The translations under genes were made by a program, and so were the position numbers. DNA of 64,000 bases. Origin: Streptomyces sindenensis (GTDB lineage: Bacteria; Actinomycetota; Actinomycetes; Streptomycetales; Streptomycetaceae). The first letter of the stretch is position 1. Each line of letters opens with the position of its first letter. Shown here piece after piece: positions 49,538 through 57,464 of the stretch. The stretch spans positions 62,001-126,000 of the forward strand of contig NZ_BMSG01000007.1 in NCBI RefSeq assembly GCF_014649035.1, given 5' to 3'. The notes under the pieces were generated by a model, which saw only the letters and a list, made by a program, of their open reading frames with translations, searched no databases and was not told where the DNA came from.

Positions 49538-51124
49538 ATGACTCAGCTGGACGCGCGGCCACGGGCCGGAGACACGGTACGGGGAAGCGCCCCGGCCGAC
49601 GGTGGCAGTGACAGCGGCGGCGTGCGCGGCAAAGGGCTCGGCGGGAACTCCGTCGGCCTCATGGGCAGCGCGGTCATCGGCGTCTCCACCGTCGCGCCCG
49701 TCTACTGCCTGACGTCCACCCTCGGCTCCACCGCCGGAGAGGTCGGCGTGCAGATGCCCGCCGTCTTCCTGGCCGGGTTCCTGCCGATGCTGCTCGTGGC
49801 CTTCGCCTACCGCGAGCTGAACAAGGCGATGCCGGACTGCGGCACCTCCTTCACCTGGACGGTGAAGGCGTTCGGCCCGCGCGTCGGCTGGATGTGCGGC
49901 TGGGGCCTCGTCATCGCGACGATCATCGTGCTGTCCAACCTGGCGGGCGTCGCCACCTCGTACTTCTGGCTGCTGGCGGGCGAGATCACCGGCAGCGCTT
50001 CGGTGGCCGCCCTGGACGACAGCAAGCCCGTCCACATCATCACCTGCCTCGCCCTCGTCGCCGTCGCCACCGCGATCAGCTACCGGGGCATGACCGCCAC
50101 CAAGGGCATTCAGTACGCCCTGGTCGGGCTCCAACTGGTCGTCCTCGCCCTGTTCGTGACGATGGCGCTCGGCAAGGCCGGCAGCGGCGGCCCGGACTTC
50201 GCGTCCTCGCTCGACTTCTCCTGGTCCTGGCTGAACCCCTTCGCCGTCCAGTCCTTCGCCGCCTTCACGGCGGGCCTCTCCCTCTCCATCTTCATGTTCT
50301 GGGGCTGGGACGCCTGTCTGACCGCCAACGAGGAGACCACCGGCAGCGAGAAGACCCCCGGCCGCGCGGCCCTCATCGCCATGGTCGTCCTGGTCGGCTC
50401 CTACCTCGCCACCGGTGTCGCCGCCCAGATGGCCGTCGGCTCCGGCACCTCGGGGCTCGGCCTCGCCAACCCGGACACCTCCGACAACGTCTTCGCCGCC
50501 CTCGCCGGACCGGTGATGGGCCCCGGCCTCGGGGTCCTGCTCTTCCTCGCGGTCCTCGCCTCGGCCGCCGCCAGCCTCCAGACCACGTTCATCCCGGTCG
50601 CCCGCACGGTGCTCGCGATGTCCGCGTACGAGGCGATGCCGGCCTCGTACGCCGAGGTCCACCCCCGCTTCAGGACGCCCGGTCGGGCCACGATCACGGC
50701 GGGCATCGGCACCGGCGTCTTCTACACCGTGATGACGCTGGTCAGCGAGCACGTCCTGGTCGACACCATCTACGCGCTCGGCCTCATGATCTGTTTCTAC
50801 TACGCGCTGACCGCCTTCGCCTGCGCCTGGTACTTCCGGGCCGAACTGACCCGCTCCGCCCGGGACCTGGTCTTCAAGGGCCTCTGCCCGCTGCTCGGCG
50901 GCATCCTGCTCGCCGCCGTCTTCGCCAAGACCCTCTACGACATGTGGGACCCGGCGTACGGCTCCGGCTCCTCGGTGTTCGGCGTCGGCTCGGTGTTCGT
51001 CATCGGGGTGGGGCTGCTGCTCCTCGGTGTGGTGCTGATGGTCGCGATGGAGCGCCGCAGCCCGGCGTTCTTCCGGGGCGAGGTGCTGACGAAGGAGACC
51101 CCGGCGCTGGTGGTCGAGGACTGA
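49538..51124 (+). CDS. APC-family amino acid/polyamine permease
   Basis: A 528-residue transporter with about twelve hydrophobic helices; the first (GNSVGLMGSAVIGVSTVAPVYCL) carries the Gly-Ser-rich APC motif. ATG 49538 is chosen because codons before it (from TTG 49460) lose the GC third-position bias, whereas codons after it keep it; the lack of a ribosome site there hints at a leaderless message. The substrate is unknown; its place after the amidohydrolase and ALDH suggests the amino compound of that pathway. Confidence 0.85.
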   Translation: MTQLDARPRAGDTVRGSAPADGGSDSGGVRGKGLGGNSVGLMGSAVIGVSTVAPVYCLTSTLGSTAGEVGVQMPAVFLAGFLPMLLVAFAYRELNKAMPDCGTSFTWTVKAFGPRVGWMCGWGLVIATIIVLSNLAGVATSYFWLLAGEITGSASVAALDDSKPVHIITCLALVAVATAISYRGMTATKGIQYALVGLQLVVLALFVTMALGKAGSGGPDFASSLDFSWSWLNPFAVQSFAAFTAGLSLSIFMFWGWDACLTANEETTGSEKTPGRAALIAMVVLVGSYLATGVAAQMAVGSGTSGLGLANPDTSDNVFAALAGPVMGPGLGVLLFLAVLASAAASLQTTFIPVARTVLAMSAYEAMPASYAEVHPRFRTPGRATITAGIGTGVFYTVMTLVSEHVLVDTIYALGLMICFYYALTAFACAWYFRAELTRSARDLVFKGLCPLLGGILLAAVFAKTLYDMWDPAYGSGSSVFGVGSVFVIGVGLLLLGVVLMVAMERRSPAFFRGEVLTKETPALVVED

Positions 51125-51206
51125 GGTCCAGGGGCGCGGCCGAGGGGGCGACGGGCGCGGCGGGGCGGGGCCTCGGCCGTGGGGGCTCCGCTCGTACGAT
51201 GGGGCC

Positions 51207-51575
51207 ATGACACGAGCTTCGGCGGGACGCCTGCTCCAGGTGGTCGGAATCGCTCATGGCGCCATCGGTGCGGTGATTTACCGCGATGTGTTCGCCGATA
51301 TCGGGCGGGGGCCCGTCGTCGGCTCCGTCCCCGACCGGGGCGACCGGGCCGCCGCCTTCTGGTTCATGGCCGCCGCCCCCACGCTGTGGCTGGGCGGCCG
51401 GCTGCTGCGCTCGGCCGAGGAGCACGGGGACCTGCCGGCCCAGCGCGCGGCGGGCGTCGTCCTGGCCGCCGTCGGTGCGGTGGGCACGGCGGCCATGCCG
51501 AAGAGCGGCTTCCCGAGCCTGGTGGGGATCGGCGGGGTGCTGCTGCGCAGGTCGCTGCGGTCCACGGGCGCGTAG
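51207..51575 (+). CDS. DUF6463-like small membrane protein
   Basis: A 122-residue protein with three to four hydrophobic helices and the pattern GIAHGAIGAVIYRDVFADI near the N-terminus and AAFWFMAAAPTLWLGG in the middle, which I recall from DUF6463 proteins. Function unknown. ATG 51207 follows TACGATGGGGCC without a strong ribosome site. It is convergent with the siderophore-interacting protein gene. Confidence 0.6.
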   Translation: MTRASAGRLLQVVGIAHGAIGAVIYRDVFADIGRGPVVGSVPDRGDRAAAFWFMAAAPTLWLGGRLLRSAEEHGDLPAQRAAGVVLAAVGAVGTAAMPKSGFPSLVGIGGVLLRRSLRSTGA

Positions 51576-51668
51576 TCGCCGCGTCCCCAGGTGGGTGGTT
51601 GCCGCGGTTGGCGGGTGCGCGAAGGCCCCGGCGCGCCCGCTCGCCGGGGCCCGTGGCCTTCTCGGGCC

Positions 51669-52409
51669 CTACGGGCGCCAGTAACCCAGCGCGTTCACCC
51701 GCTCCTTGGGCAGGCCCAGCTCCTTGCGGAGGTACGTCGACAGGGTCCGGGTCGTCGACGTGTCGCAGGCGACCCAGACGTACGCGTCCGAGTGGTCCGC
51801 GCCCAGCGCCTCCGGCAGGGCCGCCTTCACCTCGGCGACCAGGTGGGCGCCCGCCTCGCGGCGCTCCACGTGGTGCAGGGTGTGGTGGGCCTCGTCGAGG
51901 CGGAACGGCAGCTTGCGGTCGTCCTCGTGCGCGGTCTCGAACCAGAGGGTCGCCGGGGTCGACGGGACCGCGTCCAGCAGGGAGTTGATCGCGGGCAGCG
52001 CTGCCGCGTCGCCGATCACGAAGAGCCGCTCCGGCGCCGGGTCGGGCAGCGTGAAACCGGTGCCCTGGAGCGTCGCGTCGATCGTGTCGCCGGGCTCGGC
52101 CGCTCGCGCCCAGTCGCAGGCGGGGCCCTCGTGGAGGGCGAACTCCAGGCTGAAGGTCCCGGCCTCGGGGTCCGGGTCGACCAGCGTGTAGGCGCGCTGA
52201 TGCGGCTTGCCGGCCTTCTCGAACCAGAGCCGCACCCACATCGTGGGGTGCGCCCCGCCGGTCGCGGCGAGCAGCCCGCCGTCGGTCAGGTGCACCCGGC
52301 GGTAGCGGTCGGTGACTTGCTCGGCGCCGGTCACGGTGAACGTGAAATCCCGCCCCCGCAACAGTTTGAGAACGACGCCTTCCCAGCCATGCCCCACGGT
52401 GCTCCCCAC
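51669..52409 (-). CDS. Siderophore-interacting protein (FAD-binding ferric-siderophore reductase)
   Basis: A 246-residue SIP/ViuB-family flavoprotein. The FAD/NAD(P)-binding motif RAYTLVDPDPEAGTFSLEF (about 70-90) and the C-terminal VWVACDTSTTRTLSTYLRKELGL with the final ALGYWR are typical. It reduces ferric siderophores in the cytoplasm to release iron. GTG 52409 and GTG 52397 are both possible starts. A perfect iron box lies 40 bp upstream and is shared with the divergent acylase fusion. Confidence 0.9.
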   Translation of the reverse strand: MGSTVGHGWEGVVLKLLRGRDFTFTVTGAEQVTDRYRRVHLTDGGLLAATGGAHPTMWVRLWFEKAGKPHQRAYTLVDPDPEAGTFSLEFALHEGPACDWARAAEPGDTIDATLQGTGFTLPDPAPERLFVIGDAAALPAINSLLDAVPSTPATLWFETAHEDDRKLPFRLDEAHHTLHHVERREAGAHLVAEVKAALPEALGADHSDAYVWVACDTSTTRTLSTYLRKELGLPKERVNALGYWRP

Positions 52410-52448
52410 CCTCTCCTGTCGCCCCGGCCCACTGCCTGAAAGGGCGCT

Positions 52449-52467
52449 TTAGGTTAGGCTAACCTAA
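52449..52467. promoter_or_regulatory. DmdR/IdeR-type iron box in a divergent promoter
   Basis: TTAGGTTAGGCTAACCTAA, a perfect 19-bp palindrome matching the known iron-box consensus. It is placed between the reductase gene (start 52409) and the acylase fusion (start 52512), so iron should repress both. Confidence 0.93.
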
Positions 52468-52511
52468 ATCTCGGGGGCTGGGGAGTGGCTGAAAACCACC
52501 GGGAGCAGGGG

Positions 52512-55430
52512 ATGGGCAGAGCAATGACCGCTGACGTCGACAGCGAGCGAGCGGGCGACGGACCGGGCGAGAGACCGGACCGGGCGCGGGGGGAGGGGTC
52601 CGGGGACCACGAGCTCTTCCGGGACGACTGGGGGATACCTCATCTGCGGGCCGCCGACGCCCTCGCGCTGGCCCGTGCGCAGGGCCACGCCACCGCCCTC
52701 GACCGGGCGTGGCAGCTGGAGACCGAGCGCCACCGGGTGCTCGGCACCAGCGCCTCCCACCTCGGCGCGGACGCCGTCGACTGGGACCGGTTCGTCCGGC
52801 GGGCCCGGATCGCCGACACCGCCCGCCGCTGCTTCGACCGCCTCGCACCGCGGACCGCCGCCTGGGTGTCGGCGTACGTCGACGGCGTCAACGACGGCCT
52901 CGCCGAAGGGGCCGAGCAGGCACCCGAGTTCGCCGCCGTGGGCCTCACGCCCGGCCGCTGGGAGCCCTGGACCCCGCTCGGCGTCTGGCTCTCCACCCAC
53001 ATCCTGTTCGCGGGGTTCCCGACCAAACTCTGGCGCGAAGAGGTGGCCCGCCGGCTCGGCGAGGACCGGATGACCCTCTTCGCCACCGACGGCCCCGGCA
53101 CCGCGGGCAGCAACGGCTGGCTGCTCACCGGCGCCCGCACCGCCACCGGCGCCCCGATCGTCGCGGGCGACCCGCACCGCTTCATCGAGGACCCCGGCGT
53201 CTACCAGCAGATCCGGCTCGCCTGCCCCGAGTTCGACGTCGTCGGCCTCGCGGTCCCCGGCATCCCCGGCATCGCCCACTTCGGCCACACCGGCCACGTC
53301 GCCTGGGCGATCACCAACGCCATGGCCGACTACCAGGACCTCTACCGGGAGCGGTTGCGCCGCACCCCGGACGGCGGGGTGGAGGCGCTCGGCCCGGACA
53401 GCTGGTACCGGGCCCACGCCCACACCGAGACGATCGAGGTGGCGGGGGCGGACCCCGAGCGGGTCGAGGTGATCGAGACGGACCGGGGGCCGGTGATCAT
53501 CGGAGGCGGCCCCGAGTCCACCGCCCCCGGGCCCGGGGAGGGCATCAGCCTGCGCTACCCGCCCCGCGTCACCGGCGAGCTCGGCTTCGACGCGCTCCCC
53601 GCGCTGCTCCGGGCCCGTACGGTCGCCGACGTCGACACCGCCCTCGACCGCTGGGTCGAACCCGTCAACGTGGTCCTCGCCGCCGACACCGCCGGAGGCA
53701 CCCTGCACCGCGTCGCCGGGCATGTGCCGGTGCGCCCGTACGCCAACCGGCTGCGGGTCGTTCCCGCCGATGACCCGGCGTACGCCTGGCGCGAGGGCGA
53801 GGCCGCCCCCCTGCCCCGTACCGAGGTCGACGGCTCGGACCGCTCCGGCGCTTCCGACGGCTCCGGCGACTGCGGCGGGATCGCGGTGATGGCGAACGAA
53901 CGCGGCCTCGCCGCCCCGCTCGGCGTCGAGTTCGCACCCCCGCACCGGGCCCGCCGGATTGCGGAGTTGCTCGGCGCGGACACCGACTGGACCTCCGCAG
54001 CCCAGGCCGCCGTCCACACCGACACCCTCCTCGCCTCCTCCCGCCCACTGTTGTCGCTGCTCGCCTGCGCCCCGGACCTCGGCCCCTCCGCCGAACGCCT
54101 CCGGGACCGGCTGCTGCGCTGGGACCGCCACATGGAAGCGGACAGCACCGACGCGAGTCTCTACGCCCGCCTGCGCAGCGACGTCGTCCACCGGCTGGCC
54201 GCCCACCCCGCCCTGGAGAGCATCACGGGCGAGGACGATCCCTGGCGCTCGGCCGCCTACCCCGCGCTCTTCCGCCCCTGGCTCGCCGCCGTACCCCGGA
54301 TCGGCTACGCCCTGGAGAGCCTGCTCACCGTCGGACTCCTGCCGTACGAGGACCGGTTGGCGCTCGTCGCCGCCTCGGCCGAGGCCGTCGCGGCGGCGGC
54401 CGAGGAGACCCCGCCCGGCCCGTGGGGCGAGCTGCACCGGCTCTCCCCCTGGCAGGCCCTCCCGGACCGCCCGCCCGCCGGCTCCGCCGACTCCGGCGAC
54501 TCCGGCGACTCCGGCGCGGAGGCGATCCGGCCGGGGGTCGCGGGCGACCACGACTGTGTGCTGTCGACCTCCAGCGTCCCCGGCGTCACCGATCTGTTCG
54601 CCCGGGGCCCGGCCGCCCGGTACGTCTGGGACCTGGCCCGCCGCGAGGACAGCCGGTGGGCGGTCCCGTTCGGCGCGTCCGGAGCCCCCGGATCCGCCCA
54701 TAACCGCGACCAGACGCCCCTGTGGGTACGGGGCGAGCTCGCCCCGGTCGTCACGGACTGGAACCTGCTGCACCGCACGACGCACCACCGCACGACGACG
54801 TCCCACCGCACGACGCGCCATCCCGAGGAGAACCCCGCCGTGACCGTTGCCGAACCCGTCGCCCCCGCCCTCCGCCCGGCCGTCCACGAGCAGAAGGTCG
54901 AGGGCTTCGGCACCGTCCGTCTCGTCCCGGTCGACCCGGCGGCCGACGCCGAGCTGCTGCACGGCTGGGTCTCCGAGGAGCGGGCCCGCTTCTGGGGCAT
55001 GCTCGGCCACACCCGCGAACAGGTCCGGGAGATCTACGAGTTCGTCGACTCGCTCCCCACGCACCACGCCTACCTCGTCCTGCGCGACGGGGTCCCGGCC
55101 GCGCTCTTCCAGACGTACGAGCCGGACGCCGACCCGGTCGGCGAGTGCTACGACGTCCAGCCCGGAGACTTCGGCATCCACCTGCTGATCGCACCCGCCG
55201 AGGACGAAGGAGCGGTGAAGGGGTACACGGATGCCCTGCTCACCGTGTTCATCGCCTACGTCTTCAGCGACCCGGCCCGCCTGCGGGTCGTCGTGGAGCC
55301 GGACGCCCGCAACGAGAGGGCGATCGCCCGGATGGTCCGGATCGGGTTCGAGCTGGGCCCGGAGATCCGGAAGCCGGAGAAGACGGCCCGGCTCGCGTTC
55401 CTGACGAGGGCGGCGCTGGGACTGGCGTAG
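52512..55430 (+). CDS. Penicillin acylase-family protein fused to a GNAT acetyltransferase
   Basis: A 972-residue fusion. Residues about 35-745 are an Ntn-hydrolase of the penicillin acylase family: the autocatalytic site is G199-S200-N-G-W203, with Ser200 the likely nucleophile after self-cleavage, and the beta-chain motif GDPHRFIEDPGVY. No signal peptide is seen, unlike most penicillin acylases. A linker rich in His/Thr/Arg (about 745-775) leads to a GNAT domain (777-972) resembling IucB/RhbD siderophore acetyltransferases, with EARNERAIARMVRIGFE-type acetyl-CoA region. ATG 52512 has GGGAG upstream. With the iron box, the protein should deacylate and/or acylate a siderophore or its precursor. 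The GNAT start at 54840 has its own ribosome-like site. Confidence 0.82.
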   Translation: MGRAMTADVDSERAGDGPGERPDRARGEGSGDHELFRDDWGIPHLRAADALALARAQGHATALDRAWQLETERHRVLGTSASHLGADAVDWDRFVRRARIADTARRCFDRLAPRTAAWVSAYVDGVNDGLAEGAEQAPEFAAVGLTPGRWEPWTPLGVWLSTHILFAGFPTKLWREEVARRLGEDRMTLFATDGPGTAGSNGWLLTGARTATGAPIVAGDPHRFIEDPGVYQQIRLACPEFDVVGLAVPGIPGIAHFGHTGHVAWAITNAMADYQDLYRERLRRTPDGGVEALGPDSWYRAHAHTETIEVAGADPERVEVIETDRGPVIIGGGPESTAPGPGEGISLRYPPRVTGELGFDALPALLRARTVADVDTALDRWVEPVNVVLAADTAGGTLHRVAGHVPVRPYANRLRVVPADDPAYAWREGEAAPLPRTEVDGSDRSGASDGSGDCGGIAVMANERGLAAPLGVEFAPPHRARRIAELLGADTDWTSAAQAAVHTDTLLASSRPLLSLLACAPDLGPSAERLRDRLLRWDRHMEADSTDASLYARLRSDVVHRLAAHPALESITGEDDPWRSAAYPALFRPWLAAVPRIGYALESLLTVGLLPYEDRLALVAASAEAVAAAAEETPPGPWGELHRLSPWQALPDRPPAGSADSGDSGDSGAEAIRPGVAGDHDCVLSTSSVPGVTDLFARGPAARYVWDLARREDSRWAVPFGASGAPGSAHNRDQTPLWVRGELAPVVTDWNLLHRTTHHRTTTSHRTTRHPEENPAVTVAEPVAPALRPAVHEQKVEGFGTVRLVPVDPAADAELLHGWVSEERARFWGMLGHTREQVREIYEFVDSLPTHHAYLVLRDGVPAALFQTYEPDADPVGECYDVQPGDFGIHLLIAPAEDEGAVKGYTDALLTVFIAYVFSDPARLRVVVEPDARNERAIARMVRIGFELGPEIRKPEKTARLAFLTRAALGLA

Positions 55431-55478
55431 ACGAGGGCGGCGCTGGGGCCGGCGTGACGGAGTTCCGGCGCCACGGAG

Positions 55479-55973
55479 TTACGGAGCCGGGTCCGCCCCG
55501 TCCGGGTGCAGCGCGCCGCCCGGGCGGAACAGCCGCTTGGCCACCGCGTGCCCGCGTTCCGCCGCCATCCGGAACCACGGCTCCGCCGCCACCAGTCCTT
55601 CGCGCTGCTCGACCAGGCGGCCCAGCTCCCACATCGACTCCACGTCACCGGCCTTCACCGCCTGCCGCAGCAGCCGCTCGGCCGTGTCGGGGCGCCCCTC
55701 GGCCCGCGCGGTGAGAGCGAGCGTCCGCAGCCCCCGCACCGCCCGGGCGTCCCCGGCGGCGGCCGCGGCCGCCAGCGCGCGCGGGTCGGCGGGGCGGCGG
55801 TACCGGTTGCCCAGGACCAGCAGGATCCCGAGCACCCACATGATCCAGCTCAGACTGATCAGCGTGCCGTTGCCGGTGATCACCCCGGTCAGGCTCAGCG
55901 CGCCGCCCGCCGGCAGCAGGAAGTACCCCAGCCCCGGCCCTGGCCCCGCGCCCCGCCCCACTCCCGGTCCCAT
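55479..55973 (-). CDS. Sel1-repeat protein with N-terminal membrane helices
   Basis: A 164-residue protein with two hydrophobic segments (about 15-35 and 40-55) followed by a cytoplasmic helical region with Sel1/TPR-like repeats (AERLLRQAVKAGDVESMWELGRL, then AAEPWFRMAAERGHAVAKRLF). Such proteins scaffold protein-protein contacts. ATG 55973 has AGAGGAG upstream. Its 5-prime end lies inside the remnant described at 55895. No clear link to neighbours. Confidence 0.72.
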   Translation of the reverse strand: MGPGVGRGAGPGPGLGYFLLPAGGALSLTGVITGNGTLISLSWIMWVLGILLVLGNRYRRPADPRALAAAAAAGDARAVRGLRTLALTARAEGRPDTAERLLRQAVKAGDVESMWELGRLVEQREGLVAAEPWFRMAAERGHAVAKRLFRPGGALHPDGADPAP

Positions 55974-56398
55974 GCCCGCTCCTCTCGGCCCGGCCTCTCC
56001 GCCGTGCGTGCCTCGTCCCTTCCCGCTTCGCGGCCCGCCGTACCGGCCCTCGCGTCGAGGAAGACCGGATTGGTGAGCGCCGCGAACGCGCCCGGCAGCC
56101 CGGGAGGGGCCGGTGCGTGCCGGATCTCGGCGCGCACGTACGCGGCGTGGGCGGGGTCGTACGCCACTCCACCACGCCCGCTCCCGCCGTGGGCAGCGGG
56201 GTCGTCAGCAGGACCCCCCTGATCGGTGACCAGGCGCACCGTGCAGTCGGCGGCCGCCTGGCCAACGCCTGGCCAACGCCTGGCCAAGGTCAGGCCGGTG
56301 GCGGCGGTGGCGGCGGTCGCGGCGAGGAGGCCGCGCCGGTTCACGGCGGAGTCCGGGGCGGAGTCCATGGCGGTCACGGTCTCGGATTTCACCGGCAT
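55895..56398 (-). pseudogene. Deleted Tat-secreted protein, CehA/McbA-like metallohydrolase remnant
   Basis: The 167-residue frame starts with a Tat signal (NRRGLLAATAATAATGLTLA) and then runs directly into a segment (CTVRLVTDQGG and YVRAEIRHA...ALTNPVFL) that matches the C-terminal end of large secreted CehA/McbA-like proteins. The PHP metal-binding core is absent, and the last 60 residues are Arg/Gly-rich and overlap the start of the Sel1 gene. It looks like a large internal deletion that joined signal peptide and tail. Confidence 0.5.
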
Positions 56399-56503
56399 AC
56401 GGCTTACGTTGGCGCTTCGCGCGGACGACGTACAGAAGGACGAAGCAACAGCCGACGTAACAAGACGACGTGCGGAACGACAACGGCCATGGAGGTGGCT
56501 TCG

Positions 56504-57349
56504 ATGCGGATTTCCACCACGATCTTCCTCACCGACGAGACGGTGACCCCGGTCCGGCTCGCCCGCGAACTGGAGCAGCGGGGGTTCGGCGGACTGTATC
56601 TGCCCGAGCACACGCACATCCCGGTCAGCCGCCGTACGCCGTACCCGATGGGCGGTGAGCTGCCCCGCGAGTACGGCCGCACCCTGGACCCGTTCGTCGC
56701 CCTCGGCCAGGCCGCCGCCGTCACCGAGCGCCTCACCCTCGGCACCGGCATCACGCTGGTCGCCCAGCACGACCCGATCGACCTGGCCAAGCAGGCGGCC
56801 ACCCTGGACCATCTCTCCGGCGGCCGGTTCACGCTCGGCGTCGGCTACGGCTGGAACGTGGAGGAGGCCGCCGACCACGGGGTGGAGTGGGCGACGCGCC
56901 GGGACCGGGTCCGGGACCGGATGGCGCTGATGCGGGCCCTGTGGGCGGACGAGCCGACCGGGTACGCGGGCGCGTCCGGATCGGTGCAGGCGAGCGAGGC
57001 GCACCCCAAGCCCTTCCAGCGGCCCCGCGGCCCGGTCAACGGCCCGCGCACCCTGATCGGCGGCGGCGCGGGCCCGAAGCTGTTCGCGCACATCGCGGAG
57101 TACGCCGACGGCTGGCTGCCCATCGGCGGCGGGGGGCTCACGGAGTCCCTGCCGAAGCTGCGGGCGGCCTGGGAGGAGGCCGGGCGGGACCCCAAGAGCC
57201 TCCAGGTGGTGCCGTACGCGGTCCGGCCGAGCCCCGGGAAGCTCGCCCACTACGCGGAGCTGGGCATCGAGGAGGTCGTGCTCCAGCTGCCCCCGGCGGA
57301 CGAACCGGAGGTGCTGCGGACCCTGGACGCCTACGCCGCGTTCCTCTGA
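56504..57349 (+). CDS. LLM-class F420-dependent oxidoreductase
   Basis: A 281-residue single-domain F420-type enzyme. Marks are GGLYLPEHTHIPVSR, LGTGITLVAQHDPIDLAKQAATLDHLSGGRF and the VGYGWNVEE loop of the mycobacterial TIGR03619-like group. ATG 56504 has GGAGGTGG upstream. It is divergent from the remnant and alone in its unit. It is the third LLM enzyme in the window, consistent with an F420-making host. Confidence 0.87.
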   Translation: MRISTTIFLTDETVTPVRLARELEQRGFGGLYLPEHTHIPVSRRTPYPMGGELPREYGRTLDPFVALGQAAAVTERLTLGTGITLVAQHDPIDLAKQAATLDHLSGGRFTLGVGYGWNVEEAADHGVEWATRRDRVRDRMALMRALWADEPTGYAGASGSVQASEAHPKPFQRPRGPVNGPRTLIGGGAGPKLFAHIAEYADGWLPIGGGGLTESLPKLRAAWEEAGRDPKSLQVVPYAVRPSPGKLAHYAELGIEEVVLQLPPADEPEVLRTLDAYAAFL

Positions 57350-57464
57350 CCTCCGAGCACGGGCTCTCCGGGGCCGCCGGTGCAACCGGGCCGGCCGACA
57401 AGGCATCCTTACTCACCGGGGAACGCACACGCGGGCCGGAGGCCCGCCCGGGGTGGGGAGCGGA

